Of a DNA stretch of 64,000 nucleotides, positions 47,921 through 59,699 are shown in pieces. The translations under genes were made by a program, and so were the position numbers. Numbering within the stretch: position 1 is the stretch's first letter; the number at the start of each line of letters is the position of its first letter. The DNA is from Artemisia argyi (taxonomy: Eukaryota > Streptophyta > Magnoliopsida > Asterales > Asteraceae): positions 9,777,465-9,841,464 of the forward strand of contig CM060692.1 of the NCBI GenBank assembly GCA_030686995.1, in the 5' to 3' direction. The notes beneath the pieces are model-generated. The model worked only from the letters and a program-made list of their open reading frames with translations. It was not told the DNA's origin and ran no database searches.

Positions 47921-48720
47921 TCATATCATCATAACCTTACCTAATTCAATCGGGTTAATGGGTGGATTAAGATTTTCTCCTAGAAAGGGATCATTTTCAA
48001 TCAATTTCAAGAGACTCCTAGTTGGGAATCTATCTTGACCTAATAAACGCGGTTTAAACCCATAATGTTTCTTGTGGTCAATCATAAATGGGTGATGTAA
48101 GCATGTAAGGTCATTTTCCACTCCTATATTGGCTTCCTCTCTACATGGCTTAGAGTCCACTACCTTTGTCCTAAGACTACCCGGACTATATGGTTTGATG
48201 GGTGGATCGGAACCTATTTCAATTCCTAAATTTTCATCCAAGGATGGAAGATTAGGTAACGGTTTTGGTTGAGGCTCCGGTCCATCAAAGCTAGGAACTT
48301 CCCTAGAACTAAGAGTAAGGTTATCATTATAAGTATTCAAACCTATATCCTCTAGTTGTGTTTGGTCCAAGGGCTCTACCTCCATCGGAATTCCTAAAGT
48401 TTCTTCTACTTCTTCCGGGTAAGTCACGGGTGGTGTGTGTGCCTCAAATGATGGTAGGACTTGTGGGGTACTTTGTGGGCTCATGTTATTTACTTCATCA
48501 TTCCTTGTGTCAAAATCACCTATATCCTCAACATGCGTTTTATTATAATCTAACCCTAACATTTTCCCAAGTATCTCACGTGCTTCTCTAGGCATCTCAA
48601 CTTCTATATCCGAATCATAAGGATCTTCCTCAATATTCTGACTGCTATATACAAATTGCCCAAAAGATTCATCATCTGTTTCTTGAGATTCATCATCTTT
48701 GATCATAAAACCTAGGCCTT
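47921..48720 (-). pseudogene. Acidic ORF of element B, C-terminal part
   Basis: 261 codons run from 48706 to 47921; the in-frame sequence extends upstream to about 48720 where it joins the next ORF after a one-base slip in an A run. The first half is strongly acidic (DDESQETDDESF, EEDPYDSDIEVEMP). The middle is Pro/Ser-rich and the C-terminal 70 residues are conserved-looking and basic (HKKHYGFKPRLLGQDRFP). It ends ELGKVMMI. I find no zinc knuckle, protease or polymerase motif and cannot name a function. Confidence 0.5.
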
Positions 48721-49110
48721 TTTGATCATGTGATCATGTTTGGCTAAATCCTCCATCACATCAAGGTCACCTATGTATTCATCTTGTATTATGGTAGTGC
48801 CTAACCATGACATGCAGCTAGGTGGCTCATACGAAACTATCCTAGGTGAAGGCTCATATGGTGCATATGTTTCACTAAGTGAGGCATTTTGAGGGGTTGA
48901 TGGAGCTCCTAAGGTGAACTCTTTAAAAGTCTTATGCACTTGGCCTCTTTTCTCAAGGTACTCAATAAAATCAATATAAGATCCTGTCCTCCTCATTTCA
49001 TTCCCCAATCTTGGTATATCCAAACTGGTGTAATTATATTTTTTCTGGTAAAACTCTAGTGTCAGACTTGGTGGATTCACATTCTCCATAATGGTGAACG
49101 GAATAGTCAA
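48712..49110 (-). pseudogene. ORF of element B, N-terminal part
   Basis: 132 codons run from 49110 to 48712. The probable start is the in-frame ATG at 49089 (MENVNPP), which occupies the position where gag starts in element A, after the primer site and leader. Residues include YNYTSLDIPRLGNEMRR and YIDFIEYLEKRGQ, with a Pro/Ser-rich middle. It ends at TAG 48712-48714 after HDHMIKKA. A one-base change in the A run before that stop would make it continuous with the next block. Function unknown. Confidence 0.5.
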
Positions 49111-49238
49111 TGAAAATTACGAACAATCACACAAAGAAAAAGATAGACTAAAGAAAACCTAGAAATAAAAATAAAATCTTACTAGAAAGGAATCTAGCAA
49201 GTAGACCTAATAAAAAGAGATTCTAACCTAGACAATAA

Positions 49239-49267
49239 CTATTCCCCGGGCTGCGGCGCCAAAAACT
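49239..49267 (-). other. Primer-binding site of element B (tRNA-Asp type)
   Basis: On the minus strand TTTTTGGCGCCGCAGCCCGG follows the LTR end, matching the Athila primer-site pattern. Confidence 0.8.
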
Positions 49268-50828
49268 TGATGCGTAGGGATTGCACCAGGCTTTACCTCT
49301 CGAGGGATCTCGAGAAGCTTACAACCCCCACCAGGCAGTGTACCTGATCGTTGTAGTATAGTATAGTGACAAGTACCGGGGGATAGATCGTTCAGCTAGG
49401 AATAATGTCGTTAGGATTGAAATTAATCTAACTAGGTCTAAAAGTGAAGGATGATTCTTTTTATGTTTTTATATTTTATGAAAAGCAAGTAAAAATCTCG
49501 GGTATTGGGAGAGTGGGCTGAATTAGTTGCTAATCAACTAACCCAAAAGCTACTAATTAAACTAATTAACAAGAAAAATAAACTATGGTTCTACAAGATA
49601 AGTGAAGCATGTCTACCCATGATATGTTACTCCTTGCAAGCTATCCAATTCTACCTATTGAATTGTCACACCTTGTTTTAATTGACGGGTTGTATTCCTT
49701 ACTACCATTCATGGGGTGGCGTACTTACTTCCCCAATTCTATAAGCTTCTACTTCACTCCTATGCCGAGCCGGCTAAGAAGCTCCTAACATGGGATCACT
49801 AGAATTCGCTCATGCATTAAATACAACCATAAAAACCTAATACACATTGGCTCATGTTTCTTAAGATGTTCAAGCAAGTTACACAATGGAGATCTGCCAG
49901 TTTTCTTAAGCCTAACATCGAATTCATTCAATCAAAACAAGAATCAATAGGAAACAAGAATTATAAACTAAACCAACTAGATCTATTGAAGTTGTCACAC
50001 CTTAATTGATGGAGATAGACACACACATCAACAAGCCCTCATTGATGGAGATTGACACAAACATCAACAAGAAATCAATGAAATCTAATTAATTATACAC
50101 AAGTTTCACACAATCATAAGTAGACACAAGGTGAATTAGCAAAACATCATCAAAGAAGAGCAATCAACAATGATAATAGAAAACATAATTAAGATAGAAT
50201 CAACAAACCAATACATGATATTTATGGAGTGATTGAAACCCTCTAAGTTGCTGGAAAAACACCTACCTAAACCCAGGAATCGACCTTAGGGTTTAGGGCT
50301 TACAAAAAGTGAAGTTATGATGTTATATTTATAGGCATGTCTTCTGTCGGCCCATCTTGATGGCGTCAGCTCATTTCTCTTGACGCCGTCATGACCATTT
50401 TTTCACCAAATTTTAGATCTCTTCGTCCTCTTCGTGTGGGCTTTTGAATCACCTAAATCCGAGTTCGTATGCAAAAGTTATGAGCAAAACAATATCAGCT
50501 ACTTCACGCGGAAGTTTTGACAAGTTAACACGTGACGGCGTTGGGTGACGCCTTCACGTTTCTTCTGGGCCGTCACCACTTTTACTCTTGACGGCGTCAT
50601 CAAATTGCTCTTGACGCCGTCAGGTACTGTTTCTAGCAAGGAAAATCAAGACTTTGCCGTTTTCTTCACTTTTATGCTCCAAAAACGTCCAAAATGCTTC
50701 CTTTTCCAGAATTCACTCCCAAAGTACCTAAAATCACAAAAGGAACGATTTAGGGCAATATTTGTTCAAATAAATTCAATTCCGGGCTTAAATGACCCCC
50801 TAAAAATGGTTCATTTTTTGCCTCATCA
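49268..50828 (-). mobile_element. 5' LTR of element B
   Basis: Equal in length to the partner LTR at 43727-45287. It has the same inverted ends and the same U3 motif cluster. Confidence 0.9.
50324..50622 (-). promoter_or_regulatory. U3 promoter of element B: TGACGSCGTCA cluster and TATA box
   Basis: TGACGCCGTCA or TGACGGCGTCA occurs at 50381-50391, 50589-50599 and 50612-50622, with variants at about 50358-50368, 50533-50540 and 50546-50556. A TATAAATATA box lies at 50324-50333, downstream of all of them on the minus strand. Confidence 0.5.
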
Positions 50829-50833
50829 TATAC

Positions 50834-51603
50834 CCAATTTCAGATAGTCCATGGGTTAGTCCTATACAGGTTGTACCAAAAAAAGGAGGGATGACGATAG
50901 TGAAGAATGACAACGATGAGTTAGTACCACAAAAAACTGACACCGGTTGGCGTGTTTGCATTGATTATAGGAAATTAAATGATGCAACCCAAAAGGATCA
51001 CTTCCCCCTCCCATTCATTGATCAAATGTTGGAAAGATTAGCTAGCCATGAATATTACTGTTTCTTAGATGGATTCTTAGGGTACTTCCAAATCCCTATC
51101 GCTCCTGAGGACCAAGAAAAGACCACGTTCACATGCCCGTATAGGACATTCGCCTATAGATGATGCCTTTTGGACTATGTAATGCTCCTGCCACCTTTCA
51201 GCGATGTATGATGGCAATCTTTCACGAGTTAATGGAAGACAACATGGAAGTTTTCATGGACGACTTCTCAGTCTTTGGAGACTCTTTCGATCATTGTCTC
51301 ACTAACCTTGAGAGAATGCTCAAACGCTGTGAGGAGACTAACTTGGTCTTAAACTGGGAAAAATGTCATTTTATGGTAAAAGAAGGTATAGTGCTTGGGC
51401 ATAAAGTTTCAGGAAATGGAATCGAAGTGGACCGAGCGAAAATTGAAGCTATATCCAAACTACCATATCCGACCACGGTCAAAGCAATACGTAGCTTCTT
51501 GGGTCATACTGGTTTCTACAGGAGGTTCATTAAGGACTTTTCAACGATACCTCGACCAATGACTCAGTTGCTTGTTAAGGATGCTCCGTTCGATTTCTCT
51601 TAA
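50834..51603 (+). pseudogene. Reverse transcriptase of element A
   Basis: The frame starts with PISDSPWVSPIQVVPKKGG immediately after the TATAC duplication. Key motifs are GWRVCIDYRKLNDAT (motif B), FLDGFLGYFQIPIAPED (catalytic Asp), a frameshift at about 51162, MPFGLCNAPATFQRCM (motif D) and VFMDDFSVFG with the catalytic Asp pair (residues 32-36 of the frame from 51160). The thumb region VDRAKIEAISKLP follows. A TAA at 51601-51603 interrupts before RNase H. This enzyme made element cDNA in the particle. Confidence 0.88.
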
Positions 51604-52200
51604 GAATGCAAGGATGCATTCGATCATCTGAAGCAGGATCTCACACAAGCTCCAATTATGGTTACACCAAATTGGGAACTGTCCTTTGAAATCATGTACG
51701 ATGCTAGTGATTATACCATTGGAGCAGTACTAGGCCAAAGGCATAGCAAACACTTCCACCCGATATACTATGCTAGCAAAACCATGAACCCAGCTCAAGA
51801 AAACTACACCACCACTGAAAAATAACTCTTGGCCCTAGTATTCGCTTTTGATAAGTTTTGCCAATATCTTGTCCTTTCAAAAACTGTTGTTTTTACTGAT
51901 CATTCAGCTCTTCGATACCTTTTCACAAAACAGGATGCAAAACCATGACTAATTCGTTGGATTTTATTATTACAAGAGTTCGATGTCGAAATTTGCGATA
52001 AGAAGGGAGCAGAGAATTTAGCTGCCGATCACCTCTCTCGACTCGAAAACCCCAACCTTAGAGAATCTGACAAAAGTGAGATTCGGGATTCATTTCCTGA
52101 AGAACAACTCATGTCAATAAATGATTCTGAACCGTGGTTTGCGGATTATGCTAACTACCTGGCAAGCAGAGTCATTCCAGAATACATGAGTAGACAAAAA
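51604..52200 (+). pseudogene. RNase H region of element A
   Basis: The region shows YDASDYTIGAVLGQR, then HPIYYASKTMNPAQENYTTTEK with a stop where the next Glu is expected (51823-51825), then FTDHSALRYLFTKQDAKP with a stop (TGA, probable former CGA) at about 51946. AADHLSRLENP ends the domain. It degraded the RNA strand during cDNA synthesis. Two nonsense codons inactivate it. Confidence 0.82.
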
Positions 52201-53408
52201 AAAAGAGGTTCTTCACTCAATTAATGTACTATTTCTGGGACGAAACTTTCTTGTTCCGTAGGTGACCTGACTAAGTAATCAGGCGTTGTGTTTCTGGAAA
52301 TGAGGAAATTCGAATCATGAGGGAATGTCATGTTGGTTGGTCTGGAGGGCATCATGGAATGAACACTACTGCACGAATTTTTTGTGATGCAGGACTCTAT
52401 TGGCCTACGATATTCCGCGATGTAAAGGGAATAATACAGGCCTGTGACGCATGTCAAAGGGCTGGGAATATCTCCAGGAGAGATGAAGCACCTCAGAATT
52501 ATATACAAGTCCGTGAGGTTTTTGACATTCGGGGAATTGATTTCATGGGACCTTTTCCGTCATCAGGAGGAAATGAGTACATCCTAGTGGCCATTGATTA
52601 TGTTTCAAAGTGGGTAGAAGCACAAGCCCTTAGGACCAATGATGCTAGGGTGGTTATTCATTTCTTAAAAAAAAACTATTTGCTAGGTTTGGCATTCCTA
52701 AAGCTCTTATCAGTGATAGGGGAACCCATTTCTACAATGCACAAATGGAAAAGGTCATGAAATGATACGCGGTCTCCTATCGATTCTCCACCGCTTACCA
52801 TCCTTAGACCAACAGACAAGTGGAAAACACCAACAGAGCAATAAAAAGGATATTGGAGAAGACTGTCAATCATAATCAAAAGGATTGGTCCTTTAAACTT
52901 GATGAAGCTTTGTGGGCATTCTAAACTGCCTATAAGACACCTATTGGGATGACACCATTCTGTATGGTTTACGGAAAGGCATGCCACCTTCCAGTAGAAC
53001 TGGAACGCAAGGCATATTGGGCACTTAAGGCTTGCAATTTAGACTATAAGATCACAGGGACGAATAGGTTCTTACAACTACAGGAGCTTGATGAGTTAAG
53101 ACTGTAAGCTTACGAATCCTCCATCACATACAAAGAAAGGGCTAAAAGATGGCACGACCGACGAATTAAAAGCCCTAAGGAGTTCTGAGAAGGAGATAAG
53201 TTTTACTATACAATTCTCATTTGAGGCTATTTCCAGGTAAACTAAAATCTAGGTGGTATGGACCTTTCACTGTAAAAAGTTCCTCGAAAACTGGAGCTGT
53301 TGTATTAATTGATGACGAGAGTAGAGAATTCACCGTAAACATACAACGCGTTAAGCATTATTAGGAAAATTGTAACGAAATGATCAATGAGGAAGATATA
53401 GCCTTTGA
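52201..53408 (+). pseudogene. Integrase of element A
   Basis: The zinc-binding region is partly visible (GGHHGMNTTAR, CDACQRAGN, about 52345-52470). The core begins with the first catalytic Asp in GIDFMGPFP (about 52540). A run of A's at 52669-52675 shifts the frame; the second Asp (ISDRGTHF, about 52715) and the Glu ([10 protein letters not shown], about 52822) are in the shifted frame. Stops follow at about 52762, 52807 and 52922. The C-terminal segment ends near VNIQRVKHY and DNDGVT at 53340-53428. It would insert cDNA into the genome. Confidence 0.82.
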
Positions 53409-53429
53409 TAACGATGGAGTCACGTAATA

Positions 53430-55065
53430 GGACATGACTTTGAGTCTAGCTACAAGACTAGTTAATAAACAAAAGCGCTTATTGGGAGGCAACCCAAGCT
53501 TTATTTATTTGTTTGTTTTTATTTGCTTCTACATTTGTTTTATTTTTATTGCTTATTGTTCATGTATCAAACATTTTGTGAAAATGCTTTATTTTATTTT
53601 TAACTTCGACTTGATTACATATAAAGGTATTTTGCAAAAAATAAGTTTAAGGGAAATCTAAATTTGTTTTTAAGAACGGATTGAGCATGAACGATAACAA
53701 TGAGATATAAACATACATATTAGTACTTGTTTGAGTCAAATGCTTGTATTGAATCATAATGATTATTTTGCAGGATTCTAGGAATTAGAACATAGGTTTT
53801 TCCAGAAATTTTCCGAAAACAAAATAAAGAATTTCGTCAGGTCAAATTTGACGGCGTCAGGTACAATTTTCTGGAAATTTTGCAGGTTTTGTTTTTCTAT
53901 CAGAATTGTAAAGTTTTGTGAAATCTGTATTTTATAACCCCCAGGAATCTGCAAACAATTATTCCACAAGCATTATATCTTTACTTGCTTTCTAGGGTTT
54001 AATTTTATGTAGATTTACCGCCGATTTTATGCGAGGTTTTCTTGTTTGTTTTCTCGGGTAATTAACAGGTTATATTGGACAAGAAGGTGTACATGGAGAA
54101 TCAAGCTTTTGGAGCTGCTCTATTGTGTAAGTTTTCACATTTTCTTGGAGGAAGATTTAACCATGTTACTACATCATCCACATCGAACGAATCAGGGGAG
54201 TATTTGTTTCACTCTTTCGTTTTCCTTTACTTTACTTTCTTTCAATTGAACATTGGGGACAATGTTCAGCTTAAGTGTAAGGGGAGGGTAAATGAACATT
54301 CCTTGGAGATTATAATTACACTTGATTTTTGTCTTGTCTAATATTAGAGGTGTAATGAAACTGAGATAAACACTTGTTAGGGTAATTTTAGCACTAAATT
54401 TAAAATTTTTTACTACATGTAGGAGTGAAACTTTAGTCTTAATAAACATCTCATGGATAGGAGTTATATGACTAGCACAAATAAACCGTACCACTCAAAA
54501 ATTTCCTCCCCAAATATGTGAGGTTCGCCCCTAGATTTGATAGGAAAAGCCCTAGTGCTTATGTGTGTACCGGTAGCATTTAGATTCTAGAACTTGCGTT
54601 AGTGATTCATTCCGAGACCACATGTAAGACTACATTCGTGTAGTTGGAATTACTATATGATAAGAGGCATAGGATAACCCATGTTTTTAAGCCTGTTTCT
54701 TTTTGTAATTACATTGACTTCATTGGTCAAGTAATTTTCCCACACCGTTGCGATGTACTCATTTTTAGTACATGATACCTCTAGTACACCCCTCAGAGCC
54801 TATCTTTTTCATTTCTAACTTTAACCATTTTACTTAAAGGAAGAATTTGTTTATAATCCACCCACAAATGTACACCCAAATCGCCTTAGCCTTCCTTGTA
54901 TGCGCTCATCTTTAGTGCATTATTGTTACAACATTTGTTTAAACCCTTGGTTAATTGTCTAATTGATTACATGGTTGCTAAGTCAAGTCATATCTTGTAC
55001 ATATTGTTTTGGGACGATTGGGACTCATGGGTAAAGTACTATTGTTATGGAGTAATGGGGAAGAA
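53430..55065 (+). other. 3' UTR of element A
   Basis: It matches, in inverted orientation, the UTRs of elements B and C (GGGAGGCAACCCAAGC at 53484; the GTCCCCAATGTTC complement near 54257; TAAGTGTAAGGGGAGGG at 54272-54288). The match stops after ATGGGGAAGAA at 55065, where the LTR of element D starts. No gene is supported. Confidence 0.75.
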
Positions 55066-55535
55066 TGTAACAGCCGTGGTTTTGGCAGGTCAGTTTGACT
55101 GATAGTCTTGACTCGGTTGACGTTTGTTGGTGTGTCCTAGGTATTTGAAGTGATATAATTGTGATATAGGTGAGTTTTAGCACTAAATCCCTTTGCGTAA
55201 GTGGTTTTATTGTGATTTGGAAAGTTTGGATTTTTTGGGAAAGTTCATTTTGATCACCTTTGTGGTGTAGAAATGACTTGTGAAGTTTTGGTGTTTTTGT
55301 GTTTTTGCGTAACGAGTCTTCGTTCATGTATTTGAGCGTTAGCAAGTTACGAGGAGTTTGTTTTTATGTATTATACATTTATAAAGAGTGAAAATCTATT
55401 TTTAGAAACTTTGTTTTGAAAATGATAATTTTCCGGTTTGTCGTAAAAACTGAGGTTTATCGCGTAAGACGTTAGGTTTTGTTTTGAGAGTATATAAAAT
55501 ATGAAAAGTGTGAGGTTTTGAGAGTAATAAATTAA

Positions 55536-55583
<48 letters not shown>

Positions 55584-57532
55584 ATCGGTTGGAGGAGGAT
55601 AAGGGGAAAAAGGAAACCCAATTGTAGCCCAATTACAACTCTAAGTTAGGTAATTATCTACTAAATAATTATAAATACAAAATCGAAGTTCCCAAAACAC
55701 TTTTCCTGTAAATTTTAGTCGATCCAAGAGAGAAAAAGAAGAAGAAAAAATCAGGGTTTGTAATTTGGGAGCAATAATCAAGAATCAAGGTAAAATCCTT
55801 AAACCCTATGTTCATATAATTGATTAATATAATTCATGTAATTACTATATGATAGATTAGGGTTTGTGTTAACTTCTGTAAAGTATTGTTATTAAACATG
55901 TTGGGATCAATAATTAGCAATAGTATGATGTTTGGTTATGAGAATTGAGCATAAAACATGCTAGTTATTGAGTTAGGGTTTGGACAGAAAACTATGGCTG
56001 TAAAGATGTGAGTGTGATTGACAGATGGTTAGGATTTAAGTCACGAATTTTAGGTCTAAATTGAAGTTTAATGAAAGAGCTTTCCAAAAAGTCCAGCCAC
56101 GATTGATTTCAAGGTCGGGAAGTTGGTCTTTTGATTTTTCTTTGTTAGGTGTCAAAGCTGTCAAACCGGGACAGATTTTGGGTAAAAGTTTAAGGGTGTT
56201 TTGTGATTGTAAAAGTGGTATTTTGACTATCCCTTCTGGAATAGTTAAGTATTAGGTTATAATAGACTACCACGAAAGGGATTCGTAATAAAAACTTGTG
56301 GAAGTATTTTAAGTTAATCAAAACTTTTTGGTGTGCGTTCAGATCCGAATTTGAGTAGTTGCCAAGTTTGATTTTCTTTTGAGTACTTGTGTATGTTATT
56401 GGTCCATGGCCTTCTAGGATTAGCTTGTATGCTTATGGGAGACCATGGTAAATTTTTGGTGTGAGTTATTGAGCTTTATTTGTCGTGATTTCATGTGGGC
56501 GAATGTACCCAAAAATTATGCGTTTTCTGATTTTTAAAGTGCAAGGGATTTAGTGAGTGTTAGGTTATGGTTATGGTTAGTATGGTGTCTAGAAGATCCA
56601 TGGTGGGTCATATGAGTCTTAGACATCCATCATATGAGTATTACATGGTTTGTAGCTTTTAGCTTGACCTTGTGTAACGTGGACTTATTTGTGTTGTTTA
56701 GATTTGTGATTTGTGTTGTGAAAGCTGCAAGGTTTGAGGTGAGTTCATACTCCCATATTTTTACCTTGTTTTAAACTTGGGGTGGGAATGATGCTTGTCT
56801 TAAATGATTTGAATTACTGTGATTATGTGTATGTGTGTTAAAGAGCTCGGACTTTTAATGTTATCGTATTTTGGCTATATGTGAATGATAATGATATGAT
56901 ATGTGATTCTGTGTGGTCCAATTGGGAGGGTGCTTACCCTATTGCTCGTGTATACGACTTAATTGGAGAGTAGCATCCCTACTCACTTTATGCTGTGTGG
57001 TCCGATCAGAGGGTATTAATTTACCCATTTTATTTGGAGCGGGGGTCACGTTCCGGCCCGGTATGTTGTGAATTTGGATCGGTGGGCACGTTCCGCCCGA
57101 TGGTTGCCTTATGTGTGATGTTGCCTTGTAACATATGTAGCTTGTATGATAACTATAATTATTTGTCCAGCTATATTTTATAATCACAGTGATTTTGGTT
57201 GCCTAGCGTGTATAAGTCTTAAACCTATGAATCTCACCAACGTAATGTTGACATTTTAAGCATCATTTTCAGGTGAGCTTTCTAAGGATAAGATAGAAGG
57301 ATGTGGATAGACGAGACCTTAGTTGCATTGGAAATGGTTTAGCATCTATGCTGGGAATTTCGGATTGTTTTGGATTTTGTTTTGGTTATTTTGTTTTGGG
57401 GTATTGTTATGACACTTCGTGTCTATACTTGCTCTATTTTATGCATGTAGTTATTCTCTATATAGACACCATGTGTTGTGATGATATCCATGAAGTTACA
57501 CCCGCGCGTTTCCGCCATGGCAGGGTGTGACA
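55066..57532 (+). mobile_element. 5' LTR of element D
   Basis: It begins TGTAACAGCCG and ends GGTGTGACA. It contains a (TA)n array and a TATA-like TTATAAATAC at about 55669. The U5 part has GGGCACGTTCCGCCCGA, a motif I associate with Asteraceae Tekay/Del-type gypsy LTRs. That family assignment is tentative. Confidence 0.7.
55541..55579. repeat. (TA)n microsatellite in the LTR of element D
   Basis: About 19 TA units. Confidence 0.95.
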
Positions 57533-57533
57533 G

Positions 57534-57548
57534 ATTGGTATCAGAGCC
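57534..57548 (+). other. Primer-binding site of element D (tRNA-iMet)
   Basis: ATTGGTATCAGAGCC starts one base after the LTR terminal CA. Confidence 0.85.
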
Positions 57549-59699
57549 TTGGTTATAGAGAATTAGGTGGTTGAACCTAGACTATAACTTAGGAGTCCCT
57601 CATATAGTTGCATTTAGTTCCTATGTGTAAGTATAATACTTTTACATGTCTATTTTCCTATATTTATGAGATATTTTATTGAGTTCGGACGTCTATTCTA
57701 TCCCCTATACGTAGTATTATATATATCGACTTTATTATATCGCCTTCCGCGCGTAAGATGCTTCGTTGGACAACCGTTGTCGCTATCGGATGCGAGAAAA
57801 GTGGTAGGATGAAGTGGACTAACCGCAGAATCCGAGTTCCCGATAGCATGTATCCATATTCGGACAAGGGGATGACGTTTATGGGAAACGTTGGTGGAGA
57901 AGAAGTGGAGAGGTTTGGAACCACGATGACTTCTGGAGATGGAGCCATTACCAAATACCCTTGGTAGTGTCCTCACTTCACTTAGGAAGGAGAGGTGGTT
58001 TAGTCTAAACCTCGTGATTTGTATGCTTGTGAATCATGTGGAATTGGAAGAAAAGAATAGAGATGGTTTTGCATGTTGTCGACTACCTCAACATGTAGGA
58101 AACATGAATGGGTGGTTGAGTAAAGATGAGAGGGAGTTAGGATGGAATGGTGTGGATTCGGATCTAGAGTCCACATCGAGTAGTAAATTGAATTGATTTG
58201 AGAGGGGAAATAAGTGCGAGAGTGGAGTTTGAGCCATTATGCGACGTCTTTTCTTTTGTGTTATGTTTTGGAATTCGTATTTTGCCTTTAGCCGTCTGGA
58301 GCCATGTTGGAGCGTGATTACTCTTGGGTATTGGATCGACCTTATCCAAGTGATTTTGATTATAGAGTTCACGTAATCGTTGGAATTGTTCCATGCGAGA
58401 TGAGTGTTTGCGACGTCTTGTGTTTTTGTTTGCATGATTGTTTGCATGATGTGTTGTCATATGAGGGAGTACACTTGTGAAAGGGGGCATAGATAATTAT
58501 GGTGGCCAACATAATTATACATGCGTCACAACACAAGTGGACTTGCAAGTATGATGGCATGGATTGCATGGTGTATTAGGTGCTATGTGGTATATGTGCG
58601 TTATCATTTAGATGTGTGGTTTTGGAAGTAAGTATGCATGTGGAATAGGCTTATAACTATGGTCGCGAACATAATTATAAGGTTATCACACATGTGGACT
58701 TGTGACCATTATTGCACTGATTGATGTTTGTTGTTATATGTTGTGGTAGATGGTATGTGATATCATGATTGGTGATGGCTGTATGGTAAGAGAAGTATTC
58801 TCTTAACCGTTTGGACAGTCGTTATATGTTAGGGTGTGTAGGTGGTGAGATTCCATCCTACCTATCATATGTTGATACCTCAATTATCAATGGGTACTTA
58901 TGTTGTGGTATTTAAGTTGATTTGTTTGCTAGACGCTCCGTTTGTATACCTAATTCTTTGGTTGACATTCCTATTCGTACCATGATGGTACAGATGCCAT
59001 ATTCTTTCTATTTGACGTCGTGATAGGTGTTGGGTAATCGAATTCGTTTTTGCTGGATACTGTTTTGTTTCTTTGGTTGTTCCATACATTCATTCCTCAG
59101 AATGAATGTTATACTATTCTTCAAGTATTGTTGGTTCATGACGAGTTGGTGTGGATATTTGATCCCTCATTTACACACACCAATTGAATTTCGTGACATG
59201 TTTTGTGACCTGTTAGTATCGGTGTTTTTCTATGATTTTGGTTTGATCATTGTACGAATGAGTCTGTAAGTTCATCGTTTGGTTTGCAATGTATTTGCGT
59301 GAGTGCTCCCTGGTATGAGATTCGTTTGATGATTATTTTGATTATGTGATTTTTCTGTTTTTTTTTTCCGCATCCAATAAAGGGGTTGTGTTAAAGTCCT
59401 TATGGTATTTTAAAATTCGTTTTGGGTATTTCAAGGTCATTTGTTAGAAACCATTATTTTTATGGTGAAAATGAAGTGTGGAAAAAAATATTTATGTTGA
59501 TGTCTTACGTAAAATGGTTTATATATATTTTTAAAAAAATGTATAAGTTTAAGATATGTCTTGTAAAAAAAACGGTGTTCATTTGTTTTTGGGAAGGTTG
59601 AGTACGGGAATAAGAACTGTCTATGGTTCTCATTTACCAAACTTGTTATGTATTTAGTTCGTTGAATGTTTCTTTCGTTGAGGTACGCTTGTGGATGTT
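57549..59699 (+). other. Internal region of element D without recognised gene
   Basis: No Gag, zinc knuckle or pol motif is visible in any frame. Two diverged copies of an 80-bp segment (CATAATTATA...GTGGACTTG) lie at about 58487-58570 and 58645-58730, spaced about 160 bp. The short open frames at 57758-57967 and 57939-58196 show no domain. Confidence 0.5.

Larger units (their letters stand above)
43727..50828 (-). mobile_element. Non-autonomous Athila-type element B
   Basis: Two LTRs of identical length (1561 bp) flank a 3980-bp internal region on the minus strand. The primer site lies at its right end. Flanking duplication TATAC is at 43722-43726 and 50829-50833. There is no gag, protease, RT or integrase, only an acidic ORF of about 390 codons split by a frameshift. 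By eye I see roughly 40 substitutions between the LTRs, about 2.5-3%. Confidence 0.9.
55066..59699 (+). mobile_element. Ty3/gypsy-like retrotransposon D (5' part)
   Basis: A 2467-bp LTR, a tRNA-iMet primer site and about 2.15 kb of internal DNA are present before element C interrupts at 59700. No gag is recognisable in the internal DNA, so it may be a non-autonomous element with long LTRs. Candidate target duplication: AAGAA (55061-55065). Confidence 0.65.

Noticed and set aside
55066..57532. A host gene in the AT-rich 2.5 kb before 57532
   Set aside because: The TG...CA ends and the adjoining tRNA-iMet primer site identify it as an LTR.
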